In this document: positions 18,009 through 28,446 of the stretch, piece by piece
How positions within the stretch are numbered: position 1 is the stretch's first letter
How the letters are laid out: each line of letters begins with the position of its first letter
Assembly (NCBI GenBank): GCA_035524275.1
Contig: DATKPC010000011.1
Coordinates: 1 to 53,168, forward strand
DNA length: 53,168 nt
Reading direction: 5' to 3'
Origin: DATKPC01 sp035524275
GTDB lineage: Bacteria > Pseudomonadota > Gammaproteobacteria > Burkholderiales > Burkholderiaceae_F
The notes under the pieces: generated by a model
Databases searched by the model: none
Seen by the model: only the letters and a program-made list of their open reading frames with translations
What the model was told of the DNA's origin: nothing
Made by a program: the position numbers and the translations under genes

Positions 18009-18971
18009 TCAGCGAGCCTTGCGGGCCGGCGCCGGCGCGGGCACCGGCTCGGAGCCCTCGGCCGGCGACCGATTCGCCCACCATTCGCCGACGAAGTGCG
18101 CCTGCAGCGCCGTGATCAGGCTCGAGACCTTGAAGGGGAGCAGGCGCGGCGACGGGAATACCGCATGGATTTCCTGCGACGGCAACGACCAGTCCTGCAG
18201 CAGGACCTGCACGCTGCCCGCGCCGATCGATTCCTGCACCACGTATCGCGGCAGCGCGGCGATGCCCAATCCGGTGCGGACCGCCTCGAGGAGAACCGAC
18301 AGGCTGTTGGATCGCAACGGTCCGCTCACCGGGACCGACGCGGTGCGGCCGTTCGCCCCGGTGAAATGCCAGCGGGCGTCCCCCTGGACGGTGCTGTAGA
18401 TCAGCGCATCCCGCCGGCCCAGCTCCGCCGGCTTTTCAGGCGCCCCATGGGTCGCGATGTAGCGCGGAGACGCCACGAGCGCCCAGGGGTTCATGCCGAG
18501 ATAGCGCGCACCCAGCGCGGAATCCGCCAGGCGGCCCATGCGAATCGCGACGTCGATCCCCTGCTCGATCAGGTCCACGTAGCGGTCGTCGACCGCCAGG
18601 TCGACCTGCAGTCCCGGATTGCCCTGCATGAACTGCATCACCAGCGGCGCCAGCACGCGCCGGCCGAACGCGACCGACGTGCTGATCCGCAACGTGCCGC
18701 TGGCCTGTGACTGCAGCAGGGCCGCCACGGATTCCGCCTCCGCGACATGGTGCGCGATCAGCCGGCACTTGTCGTAGTACAGCGTCCCGATCTCGGTCGG
18801 CGTGACGCGGTGCGTCGAGCGATGCAACAGACGCGCGCCGAGTTGGCGTTCCATGCGCGCGACCTGCTTCGTCGCGGCGGGCTGGCCGATGCCGAGCTCG
18901 GCGGCGGCCTTGCTGAACGATCCCAGCTCGACGACGCGCACGAAGAGACGCACGGCCTGGATTCGATCCAT
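18009..18971 (-). CDS. LysR-family transcriptional regulator, divergent from gcl
   Basis: A 320-residue LysR-type regulator. The N-terminal helix-turn-helix is MDRIQAVRLFVRVVELGSFS followed by AAELGIGQPAATKQVARME; the periplasmic-binding-like effector domain follows from about residue 90. AGGACAAG precedes the ATG at 18971. It is divergent from the glyoxylate carboligase operon with a 154-nt gap containing a perfect T-N11-A palindrome, so it very probably controls gcl-hyi-glxR. The last residues are a low-complexity Ala/Pro/Arg tail. It converges on the GH94 gene with 37 nt between stops. Confidence 0.94.
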   Translation of the reverse strand: MDRIQAVRLFVRVVELGSFSKAAAELGIGQPAATKQVARMERQLGARLLHRSTHRVTPTEIGTLYYDKCRLIAHHVAEAESVAALLQSQASGTLRISTSVAFGRRVLAPLVMQFMQGNPGLQVDLAVDDRYVDLIEQGIDVAIRMGRLADSALGARYLGMNPWALVASPRYIATHGAPEKPAELGRRDALIYSTVQGDARWHFTGANGRTASVPVSGPLRSNSLSVLLEAVRTGLGIAALPRYVVQESIGAGSVQVLLQDWSLPSQEIHAVFPSPRLLPFKVSSLITALQAHFVGEWWANRSPAEGSEPVPAPAPARKAR

Positions 18972-19026
18972 CGTCTTGTCCTGTCCCGAAAAATGGGTTC
19001 GAACCGCGGAGCGCCCCGTCGCGAAG

Positions 19027-19041
19027 ATTCCATTTTGGAAT
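19027..19041. promoter_or_regulatory. LysR-type operator upstream of gcl
   Basis: ATTCCATTTTGGAAT is a perfect 6-bp inverted repeat with a 3-nt spacer and matches the T-N11-A rule for LysR regulators. It lies 56 nt upstream of the LysR start (18971) and 85 nt upstream of gcl (19126), and is AT-rich in a GC-rich background. The position suits both autoregulation and activation of gcl. Confidence 0.65.
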
Positions 19042-19125
19042 AACCGTCATGCACGTCAAGTGGGTTCCGTTTGGCGCACCGAGGCGCAACCATGGCGGGG
19101 AATTCAACCTTCTGCGGAGACTGCA

Positions 19126-20916
<1,791 letters not shown>

Positions 20917-20952
20917 CCCCGAAGAACGCTAGCTGCCAAGGACCTCTCCAAG

Positions 20953-21732
20953 ATGCCCCGATTCGCCGCCAACTTGACGATGCTTTTCAACGAGGTGCCA
21001 TTCCTCGACCGATTCGAACTCGCCGCGAAGGCGGGCTTTTCCGCCGTCGAGTTCCTCTTCCCGTACGCGTGGCGGGCCGAGGAGATCAAGTCGCGACTCG
21101 ACGCCCACCGGTTGTCCCTGGTGCTCCACAACCTGCCGGCCGGCGACTGGGACGCCGGCGAGCGCGGAATCGCCTGCCACCCGGACCGCGTCGAGGAATT
21201 CCGGGCGGGTGTCGACCGGGCCATCTCGTATGCCCGGGTGCTGGGCGTGAAGCAGCTCAATTGCCTCGCCGGAAAGGCGCCGACCGCGGTTGCGCCCGAC
21301 GTGCTGCGGGCGACGTTCGTCGGTAACCTGCGGCACGCGGCGGAACGACTGAAACAGGCCGGCCTGCGCCTTCTGGTCGAGCCGATCAACAGCTACGACA
21401 TTCCGGGCTTCTTCCTCAACCGGACCGACCAGGCCGTGGCGATCCTCGACGATGTCAAGGCCGACAATGCCTTCGTCCAATACGACATCTACCACGCGCA
21501 GCGGACCGAAGGCGAACTCGCCGCGACGATGAAGAAGTACCTGCCACGCATCGGGCATGTTCAGCTCGCCGACAACCCGGGCCGGAACGAGCCGGGGACC
21601 GGGGAGATCAATTACGCGTTCCTGTTCGACTGGATCGATCGGATCGGCTATCAGGGTTGGATCGGCTGCGAGTACAAGCCGAAGGCAGAGACCACCGCAG
21701 GCCTGGATTGGATCAGGCCGTATCGGCGCTGA
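20953..21732 (+). CDS. hyi: Hydroxypyruvate isomerase
   Basis: A 259-residue TIM-barrel isomerase that interconverts hydroxypyruvate and tartronate semialdehyde. The start MPRFAANLTMLFNEVPFLDR is characteristic; later LVEPINSYDIPGFFL, QYDIYHAQRTEGEL and QLADNPGRNEPGTGEINY supply the metal-binding Glu, Asp and His residues of the xylose-isomerase-like family. It lies 36 nt after gcl and 53 nt before glxR on the same strand. Confidence 0.97.
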   Translation: MPRFAANLTMLFNEVPFLDRFELAAKAGFSAVEFLFPYAWRAEEIKSRLDAHRLSLVLHNLPAGDWDAGERGIACHPDRVEEFRAGVDRAISYARVLGVKQLNCLAGKAPTAVAPDVLRATFVGNLRHAAERLKQAGLRLLVEPINSYDIPGFFLNRTDQAVAILDDVKADNAFVQYDIYHAQRTEGELAATMKKYLPRIGHVQLADNPGRNEPGTGEINYAFLFDWIDRIGYQGWIGCEYKPKAETTAGLDWIRPYRR

Positions 21733-21785
21733 TCCCCGTCACGCCCGCCAGAACAACGCAACGGAACACGGCAAGGAGCAATCGC

Positions 21786-22676
21786 ATGGCACGGATTGGA
21801 TTCGTCGGCCTCGGCATCATGGGCACGCCGATGGCGGGACACCTGCTCAAGGGCGGGCACGAGCTTAACCTCTACAGCACGTCCCGTATTCCGGACGAGC
21901 TCGTCAAGGCCGGCGGACGCGGCTGCGCGAACGGCAAGGAAGTCGCCGCGCGCGCGGACATCATCATCACGATGGTCCCCGACACCCCGAACGTGGCGGC
22001 GGCGCTTTTCGACGCCCACGGCATCGCGGCGGGGCTGACGCCGGGCAAGATCGTCGTCGACATGTCGTCGATCTCGCCGGTCGAGACAAAGGTCTTCGCG
22101 CGCCGAATCAACGAGCTGGGCTGCGACTACCTGGATGCGCCGGTGTCCGGCGGCGAGGTCGGCGCTCGCAATGCGACGCTCTCGATCATGGTCGGAGGCC
22201 CCGAGGCGGCATTCGAAAAGGTCAAGCCGCTGTTCGACCTGATGGGCAAGAACATCACGCGGGTCGGCGAAAACGGCGACGGCCAGACGGCCAAGGTCGC
22301 GAACCAGATCATCGTCGCGCTCAACATCGAAGCGGTCGCCGAAGCGCTCCTGTTTGCGGCGCGCGCCGGCGCCGACCCGGCCAAGGTCCGCCAGGCGCTG
22401 ATGGGCGGCTTCGCCTCGAGCAAGATCCTCGAAGTCCACGGCGAACGGATGATCAAGCGGACGTTCGATCCGGGCTTCCGGATCGAGTTGCACCAGAAGG
22501 ACCTCAACCTGGCGCTCGCGAGCGCGCGGGCGCTGGGCGTCGCGCTGCCGAACACGGCCACCGCGCAGGAACTGTTCAACGCCTGCGCGGCGCACGGTGG
22601 CAAGGGGTGGGACCATTCAGCGATGGTGCGGGCGCTGGAGAAATTGGCGAACTTCGAGATCGGCCAACGGGCATGA
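21786..22676 (+). CDS. glxR: Tartronate semialdehyde reductase (2-hydroxy-3-oxopropionate reductase)
   Basis: A 296-residue NAD(P)-dependent beta-hydroxyacid dehydrogenase reducing tartronate semialdehyde to D-glycerate. The N-terminal nucleotide motif is GFVGLGIMGTPMAGHLL, the substrate signature DAPVSGGEVGARNATLSIM, and the catalytic lysine is in NGDGQTAKVANQI. ATG at 21786 follows AAGGAG. Its stop overlaps the glycerate kinase start (ATGA), so the two are translationally coupled. Confidence 0.96.
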   Translation: MARIGFVGLGIMGTPMAGHLLKGGHELNLYSTSRIPDELVKAGGRGCANGKEVAARADIIITMVPDTPNVAAALFDAHGIAAGLTPGKIVVDMSSISPVETKVFARRINELGCDYLDAPVSGGEVGARNATLSIMVGGPEAAFEKVKPLFDLMGKNITRVGENGDGQTAKVANQIIVALNIEAVAEALLFAARAGADPAKVRQALMGGFASSKILEVHGERMIKRTFDPGFRIELHQKDLNLALASARALGVALPNTATAQELFNACAAHGGKGWDHSAMVRALEKLANFEIGQRA

Positions 22677-23956
22677 CGGACGCGGGCACCCTGCTTCGGC
22701 GCCTGTTCGAGGCGGCGATCGCGTCGGCGCAGCCGGCCGTGTGCGTGCCGCCGCACCTGCCGACGCGCCGGGAACTGGGCAACGGGCGACTGCTCGTCAT
22801 CGGTGCCGGGAAGGCCTCGGCCGCGATGGCCCAGGCCGTCGAGCAGCACTGGGATGGCCCGTTGTCCGGCCTCGTCGTGACGCGCTACGGCTATGGCGTG
22901 GCGTGCGACCGGATCGAGATCGTCGAGGCGGCGCATCCGGTGCCCGACGCCGCCGGACTGCAAGCCGCGCGACGTATGCTCGCCACGGTCCGGGGACTGA
23001 GCCACGACGACGTCGTGCTCTGCCTGATTTCCGGGGGCGGCTCGGCGCTGCTGCCCTTGCCCCTGGAGGGACTGACGCTGGCCGACAAGCAGTCCGTGAA
23101 CCGGTCGTTGCTCGCCAGCGGCGCGACGATCAGCGAGATGAACTGCGTCCGGCGGCACCTGTCGGCGATCAAGGGAGGACGGCTCGCCGCCGCCTGCCAT
23201 CCGGCGCGGGTCGTGACGCTGCTGCTGTCGGACGTACCCGGAGACCGGCCGGTCGACATCGCTTCCGGTCCGACCGTCGCCGACCCGACGACGTGTGCCG
23301 ACGCGCTCGCGATCGTCCGGCGCTACGGCATCGAGCTGCCTGGCGCAGCGGCCGCGCTGCTCGAGACGGGACGCGGCGAATCGGTGAAGCCGGGCGACGC
23401 CCGACTGGCCCGTGCCCAGACGCGGATGATCGCCACGCCGCAGATGGCGCTGGAAGCCGCGGCGCGCGTGGCCCGCGATGCGGGGTACGCCGCGCATATC
23501 CTGGGCGATGCGCTCGAAGGCGAGGCGCGAGATGTCGGCAAGGTCCTCGGCGGCATCGCGCTGCAGGTCGCGACACGCGGCCAGCCGTTCGAGCCGCCGT
23601 GCGTGCTGTTGTCGGGCGGCGAAACGACCGTGACCGTCCGCGGCCACGGTCGAGGCGGACGGAACGTCGAGTTCCTGCTGTCGCTGGGCCTCACCGTCGA
23701 CGGCCACCCGCAGATCCATGCGATCGCCGGAGACACCGACGGGGTTGACGGCATGGAAGAGATCGCCGGGGCGATCCTCGCCCCGGATACGCTTGCGCGC
23801 GCCTGGGCAAAAGGGCTGCGTCCGCGCGATGCGCTCGATGACAACGATGGGCACGGCTTCTTCGGGGCGCTCGGCGATGCGGTCGTCACCGGCCCGACGC
23901 TCACGAACGTCAACGACTTCCGCGCCATCCTGATCGAGCGGCCGGCCAGCGCGTAG
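22673..23956 (+). CDS. ttuD: Glycerate kinase, type 2 (GckA/TtuD family)
   Basis: A 427-residue kinase that phosphorylates D-glycerate (to 2-phosphoglycerate in this family), completing glyoxylate assimilation. Motifs: LLVIGAGKASAAMAQAVE near the N-terminus, CLISGGGSALLPLPLEG, DVPGDRPVDIASGPTVAD, LLSGGETTVTVRGHGRGGRN and AGDTDGVDG. The ATG at 22673 overlaps the glxR stop by 4 nt; the frame is open further upstream but is inside glxR. A perfect GC hairpin follows at 24022. Confidence 0.95.
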   Translation: MTDAGTLLRRLFEAAIASAQPAVCVPPHLPTRRELGNGRLLVIGAGKASAAMAQAVEQHWDGPLSGLVVTRYGYGVACDRIEIVEAAHPVPDAAGLQAARRMLATVRGLSHDDVVLCLISGGGSALLPLPLEGLTLADKQSVNRSLLASGATISEMNCVRRHLSAIKGGRLAAACHPARVVTLLLSDVPGDRPVDIASGPTVADPTTCADALAIVRRYGIELPGAAAALLETGRGESVKPGDARLARAQTRMIATPQMALEAAARVARDAGYAAHILGDALEGEARDVGKVLGGIALQVATRGQPFEPPCVLLSGGETTVTVRGHGRGGRNVEFLLSLGLTVDGHPQIHAIAGDTDGVDGMEEIAGAILAPDTLARAWAKGLRPRDALDDNDGHGFFGALGDAVVTGPTLTNVNDFRAILIERPASA

Positions 23957-24021
23957 TCGGCGCGATGGGATGGCGCGGGGGTCGTGGCGTCGTCGTGATG
24001 CGGGTTCGGGCGGAGCCGATC

Positions 24022-24039
24022 GGCGCCCTGGCGGGCGCC
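24022..24039. terminator. GC hairpin between convergent genes
   Basis: GGCGCCC and GGGCGCC form a perfect 7-bp stem with a TGGC loop, located between the stops of the glycerate kinase (23956) and the second LysR gene (24063). No T-tract follows, so termination efficiency is uncertain, but the position suits a bidirectional terminator. Confidence 0.45.
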
Positions 24040-24062
24040 CGGCGCGCTGGCTGCCTTGTGCC

Positions 24063-25025
24063 CTACGCGCGACCGTGCGGCGCGGGCCGGTCCGCCGGGT
24101 GTTCGGACTGCGCCGCGACCGGAAACCCCCCGGCGCGGACATGCGCGCGAAGCTCCGACTGGAATGCCTCGGCGGCCGGCGACAAGCCGATGTCGCGGCG
24201 CCGGAACACGCAGACGCGCCGCGGCATGACCGGCCGTACCAGCGGCCGCACGGCGACGCGGACCTTCGACGTCAACTGCCGGGCATTGAGCGGCAGTGCC
24301 GATACGCCCATTCCGTTCGCCACGAGGCTGATGACCGTCGACGAGAACGACACCTCGTAGGCCGGCGTGACGCCGGCGCCGATCGACGCGAAGGCGCGGT
24401 CGACGATCGAGCGCAGCGGACTGCCGCTGCCCAGCGCCACGAACGGCTGGCCCGCAAGGTCGCGCCAGGTCACCGAGCGCTTTTGCGCGAGCGCGTGATC
24501 CGGCGGCACCAGCGCGACGAGCCGGTCCTCCAGCAGCGGCTCGACAGCGAAATCCGCGTCGCCGTCGTCCGACATCGCGGTGCCGACGCCGAGGTCGACA
24601 TCCCCGACCCTGACGAGGCGCCGGATTTCCTGTTCCGCGACGTCCTTGAGGACCACTTCGATGCCGGGGTTCGCCAGCGCGAATCGGCGTATCACCCACG
24701 GAACGAGGGTCGACGCCATGACGGTCGACGTGGCGACGGCGACGCGGCCGCGCCGCAGCGACGAGCGGTCGCGCGAGTGCGTGATCGCGACCTCGAGGTC
24801 CGCGATCACCTTCGACGCGGCCGGCAGGAACTCGGCCCCGATGTCGGTCAGGCGGACGAATCGCGTGTGGCGGTCGAACAGGCGCGCGCCGATCTGCTCC
24901 TCGAGCTGCCGGATCAGCATCGACAGGGCCGATGGCGATACGTGCAGGCGTTGGGCGCCGACCGAGAACTGACCGTGCTGCGCCACGGCAACAAAGGCCT
25001 CGATCTGCCGCAGAGTGACATTCAT
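24063..25025 (-). CDS. LysR-family transcriptional regulator, divergent from the urate genes
   Basis: A 320-residue LysR-type regulator. Its helix-turn-helix begins MNVTLRQIEAFVAVAQHGQF and continues LHVSPSALSMLIRQLEEQIG; the effector domain follows. The N-terminal style resembles LysR members that regulate aromatic or purine genes. The gene is divergent from puuD across a 173-nt gap, and a perfect palindrome overlaps the region just before its ATG, suggesting autorepression together with control of the urate operon. The C-terminal tail is Ala/Pro-rich. Confidence 0.94.
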   Translation of the reverse strand: MNVTLRQIEAFVAVAQHGQFSVGAQRLHVSPSALSMLIRQLEEQIGARLFDRHTRFVRLTDIGAEFLPAASKVIADLEVAITHSRDRSSLRRGRVAVATSTVMASTLVPWVIRRFALANPGIEVVLKDVAEQEIRRLVRVGDVDLGVGTAMSDDGDADFAVEPLLEDRLVALVPPDHALAQKRSVTWRDLAGQPFVALGSGSPLRSIVDRAFASIGAGVTPAYEVSFSSTVISLVANGMGVSALPLNARQLTSKVRVAVRPLVRPVMPRRVCVFRRRDIGLSPAAEAFQSELRAHVRAGGFPVAAQSEHPADRPAPHGRA

Positions 25026-25038
25026 TCAGGTTACCTGA
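25026..25038. promoter_or_regulatory. LysR-type operator at the urate LysR start
   Basis: TCAGGTTACCTGA is a perfect palindrome (6-bp arms around one T) that fits T-N11-A. It touches the LysR start codon at 25025, so binding there would block translation initiation or the promoter, consistent with autorepression. The intergenic strip 25026-25080 is AT-rich. Confidence 0.5.
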
Positions 25039-25198
25039 TGAATTGTTCAAAACATACGGATTGTGTGATCAATCGCGGGCTGGTCAAATGCGCGCCTTGC
25101 AGTCCGCGCCGGGAACCCGCGGATGGCGTCGAAGGCCGGTTCCCGATCGTTCTCCCGACACTCCGGATGACGCACGGCAACGAGCCAGCGAGGCCCGC

Positions 25199-26383
25199 AT
25201 GGAAGCTTACATCGTCGATTGGTTGAACCTCGCCGTCCGCTGGCTGCACTTCACCGCCGGCATCGCATGGATCGGCGCGTCGCTCTATTTCGTGATGCTC
25301 GACAATTCCCTGCGCAAGCCCGTCAAGGCCTCGGACGTCGCGCGCGGCGTGCACGGCGAGCTGTGGGCCGTCCATGGCGGCGGCTTCTACTGCAGCCAGA
25401 AGTTCCTCGCCGGCCCGCTCGGCGAGCCGCTGTCGGAACACCTGCACTGGTCGAAATGGGAGGCCTACACGACGTGGCTCTCCGGCATCGGCCTGCTGGC
25501 GATCATCTACTGGGCCGGAGCGGACGGCTACCTGATCGATCGCTCGGTACGCGAGATGAGCGCGCCGGTTGCCATAGCGATCTCGGCCGGTTCGCTCGTC
25601 GGCGGCTGGCTGGTCTACGACGCGCTGTGCCGCACGATCGCGGGCGACCGCGTGCTGGCGCTTCTCGTCTACGCGCTGCTGGTCGCGGCCGCCTGGGGCT
25701 ATTCGCAGGTCTTCGGGGCACGCGCGGCCTACATCCACGTCGGTGCGCTGATCGGCACGATGATGGTCTGGAACGTCTTCTTCCACATCATTCCCGGGCA
25801 GAAGCGGATGGTGGCGGCGCTGCGCGCCGGGCAACCGGTCGATCCGCGGCCGGGCATCGTCGGCAAGCGTCGCAGCGTGCACAACACGTACTTCACGCTG
25901 CCGATCCTCTTCATCATGATCAGCAACCACTTCCCGATGACGTACGGCGCAAGCCATGCCTGGGCCGTGCTGGCGGCGATCATGCTGGCCGGCGCGCTGA
26001 TCCGCCAGTTCTTCGTGCTGCGCCACGCCGGGCGCACGGTCTTCGCGCTGCCGGCCGCGGGCGTGGTCCTGATGCTGGTCGTCGTGATCGCGCTGGCACC
26101 GCGCCCGGCGCCGACGCAGTCGGCGGACGTGAGCTTCTCGCAGGTCGAGCCCATCGTCGCCGAACGCTGCTCGGTCTGCCACGCGCCGAAGCCGCGGTTC
26201 GCCGGCTTCACGCAACCGCCGGCCGGCGTCCTGCTCGATACGCCGGAACACATCCGCGCCGCGGCGGCGCGCATCCAGCAGCAGGCCGTCGCGACGCAGA
26301 CGATGCCGCTCGGCAACCTGACGGGGATGACGCCGCAGGAGCGGGCCCTGCTCGGACGCTGGCTGGCGGCCGGCGCGCCCTGA
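25199..26383 (+). CDS. puuD: Urate hydroxylase PuuD (membrane urate oxidase with cytochrome c domain)
   Basis: Oxidises urate to 5-hydroxyisourate at the inner membrane and passes electrons to the respiratory chain. The 394-residue protein has about eight transmembrane helices over residues 1-300, including WLHFTAGIAWIGASLYFVML and conserved histidines in VHGGGFY and MISNHFPM. A C-terminal cytochrome c domain carries haem motif CSVCH at 324-328 and candidate axial Met in QTMPLGN. ATG at 25199 begins the hydrophobic sequence; GAGG lies just upstream. It starts the purine operon and is divergent from LysR. Confidence 0.95.
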   Translation: MEAYIVDWLNLAVRWLHFTAGIAWIGASLYFVMLDNSLRKPVKASDVARGVHGELWAVHGGGFYCSQKFLAGPLGEPLSEHLHWSKWEAYTTWLSGIGLLAIIYWAGADGYLIDRSVREMSAPVAIAISAGSLVGGWLVYDALCRTIAGDRVLALLVYALLVAAAWGYSQVFGARAAYIHVGALIGTMMVWNVFFHIIPGQKRMVAALRAGQPVDPRPGIVGKRRSVHNTYFTLPILFIMISNHFPMTYGASHAWAVLAAIMLAGALIRQFFVLRHAGRTVFALPAAGVVLMLVVVIALAPRPAPTQSADVSFSQVEPIVAERCSVCHAPKPRFAGFTQPPAGVLLDTPEHIRAAAARIQQQAVATQTMPLGNLTGMTPQERALLGRWLAAGAP

Positions 26384-26473
26384 CGGGCTTCCATCCAACC
26401 CGCCGCGTGCCGGGCGCAAAGACCCGCACCGGCGTTCCCGTGGCACGACGATCCGATCACCAGGAGGAGACCC

Positions 26474-27979
26474 ATGGCAAGCATCACCGCAGGCGCATCC
26501 GCAACACGAGGTGACGTGCATCCCGTCGACGAGCGGCTGCCGGTCACGAAGCTCCTGCCGCTGGGGCTGCAGCACGTGCTCGTCATGTATGCCGGGGCGA
26601 TCGCCGTCCCGCTGATCGTCGGGCGCGCGCTGAAGCTCGCCCCCGAGCAGGTCGCGATGCTGATCAGCGCCGACCTCTTCTGCTGCGGCCTGGTCACGCT
26701 GATCCAGTCGCTCGGCGTGACGCGCTGGTTCGGGATCCGGATGCCGGTGATGATGGGCGTCACCTTCGCGGCGGTCGGGCCCATGATCGCGATGGCGTCG
26801 TCGAATCCGGGCGTCGCCGGTGCCCGGACGATCTTCGGCGCCATCATCGGCGCGGGCGTGCTCGCGATTCTCGTCGCCCCGCTGATGAGCCGCCTGCTGC
26901 GGTTCTTCCCGCCCGTCGTGACCGGAACCATCATCGCGATCATCGGGACCAGCCTGATGCGCGTCGGCGTCGGCTGGGCCATGGGCGGACCGGCGCCGCA
27001 GGCGCAGAACGTCGACGTCCCGAAGCTCATCGCGATGGTCGACCAGGCCAAGGCGGCACAGGCCGCCGCCGCGGCGCCCGTGGCGCAACTCGGCGGCCCG
27101 ATACCGATGATCGACAACCCGGCCTACGGCGCGCTGGACAACATGGCGATCGCCGGCTTCGTGCTGCTGGTGATCCTCTTCCTCGTCAAGTACATGAAGG
27201 GATTCGTTGCCAACATCTCGGTGCTGGTCGGCATCGTGATCGGTTGCGCCATCGCGGCCGCGCTGGGCAAGATGCACTTCGAGAAGGTCGGGCTCGCGCC
27301 GTGGTTCGACGTCGTGACGCCCTTCGCCTTCGGCACGCCGACCTTCGAACTCGTGCCCATCCTCACGATGGCGCTGGTGATGATCGTCGTCATGATCGAG
27401 TCGACCGGCATGTTCCTCGCGCTCGGGGAGATCACCGGAAGGCGGATCGATCCGGCCTCGCTGACCGCCGGCCTGCGCACCGACGGCCTCGGCACAATCA
27501 TCGGCGGCATCTTCAACACGTTCCCGTACACGAGCTTCTCGCAGAACGTCGGGCTGGTCGGCGTCACCGGCGTGCGCAGCCGCTTCGTCTGCGTCGCCGC
27601 CGGCCTCATCATGATCGTCCTGGGGACGATTCCGAAGATGGCGGCGTTCGTCGAGGCGATCCCGACTTTCGTGCTCGGCGGTGCCGGCCTGGTCATGTTC
27701 GGAATGGTCGCCGCGACCGGCATCCGGATCCTGTCGACGGTCGATTTCAAGTCCAACCGGAACAATCTCTACATCGTCGCGCTGTCGATCGGTTTCGGCC
27801 TGATTCCGCTCGTCGCGCCGCGATGGTCGCAGCAGATGCCGCACAGCCTCGGTCCGTTGCTCGAGTCCGGCATCCTGCTGACCGCCATCGCCGCGGTCCT
27901 GCTGAACGTGTACTTCAACGGCGCGCGCGGCGACGCCGGCGGCGCGGTCGAGGCGGCCAAGGCTGCCGAAGCGCATTGA
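26474..27979 (+). CDS. NCS2-family nucleobase (urate/xanthine) permease
   Basis: A 501-residue nucleobase:cation symporter-2 protein. It starts with LLPLGLQHVLVMYAGAIAVP, the family's TM1 signature, and contains about 14 hydrophobic segments; the substrate-site helix has FALGEITGRR-like sequence (FLALGEITGRRIDPASLTAG), and TFPYTSFSQNVGLVGVTGV is the NCS2 TM10 motif. AGGAGGAGA lies just upstream of the ATG. Between puuD and uraH, urate is the most likely substrate, with xanthine possible. Confidence 0.94.
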   Translation: MASITAGASATRGDVHPVDERLPVTKLLPLGLQHVLVMYAGAIAVPLIVGRALKLAPEQVAMLISADLFCCGLVTLIQSLGVTRWFGIRMPVMMGVTFAAVGPMIAMASSNPGVAGARTIFGAIIGAGVLAILVAPLMSRLLRFFPPVVTGTIIAIIGTSLMRVGVGWAMGGPAPQAQNVDVPKLIAMVDQAKAAQAAAAAPVAQLGGPIPMIDNPAYGALDNMAIAGFVLLVILFLVKYMKGFVANISVLVGIVIGCAIAAALGKMHFEKVGLAPWFDVVTPFAFGTPTFELVPILTMALVMIVVMIESTGMFLALGEITGRRIDPASLTAGLRTDGLGTIIGGIFNTFPYTSFSQNVGLVGVTGVRSRFVCVAAGLIMIVLGTIPKMAAFVEAIPTFVLGGAGLVMFGMVAATGIRILSTVDFKSNRNNLYIVALSIGFGLIPLVAPRWSQQMPHSLGPLLESGILLTAIAAVLLNVYFNGARGDAGGAVEAAKAAEAH

Positions 27980-28032
27980 GCCGGCGCCGCACGCCGATTC
28001 TCTGATGGCCTGACGAGGGGAGGTTTCACACC

Positions 28033-28386
28033 ATGGGTCGCTTGTCCACGCACGTCCTGGATACCGCCAACGGCGTCCCGGCGCCCGGCGTCCGCGTCGA
28101 GCTCGACGCGCTCGTCGACGGCACCTGGTCCCGCATCAAGTCGCTGTCGACCAATTCGGATGGCCGTACCGACGAGCCGCTGCTGGCCGGGGCATCCCTG
28201 AAGGCGGGCCAGTACCGCCTCGAATTCCATGTCGGCGACTACTTCCGTCAGCGCGGCGCGAAGCTCCCGGACCCGGCGTTCCTCGATTGCATCGTGCTGC
28301 AGTTCGGCATCGCCGATCCCGACGGGCACTACCACGTTCCGCTGCTGTGCTCGCCGTGGAGCTATTCCACGTACCGCGGCAGCTGA
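28033..28386 (+). CDS. uraH: 5-hydroxyisourate hydrolase (transthyretin-like)
   Basis: A 117-residue homotetrameric hydrolase converting 5-hydroxyisourate to OHCU. It has the N-terminal signature LSTHVLDTANGVPAPGVRVEL with catalytic His, the central arginine, and the family's diagnostic C-terminus YSTYRGS. The ATG follows GGGGAGG. The substrate is the product of PuuD encoded upstream and the product feeds UraD downstream. Confidence 0.97.
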   Translation: MGRLSTHVLDTANGVPAPGVRVELDALVDGTWSRIKSLSTNSDGRTDEPLLAGASLKAGQYRLEFHVGDYFRQRGAKLPDPAFLDCIVLQFGIADPDGHYHVPLLCSPWSYSTYRGS

Positions 28387-28446
28387 GCGGCCGCCGATCG
28401 GCCCACCACCGCGCATCGCCTCACCGTCCACATTCCGGGAGCTCGC

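Noticed and set aside
25031..27976. A very long leftward open frame across puuD and the permease
   Set aside because: Its translation is Asp/Arg/His-rich without motifs and exactly mirrors genes with clear transmembrane and catalytic motifs.
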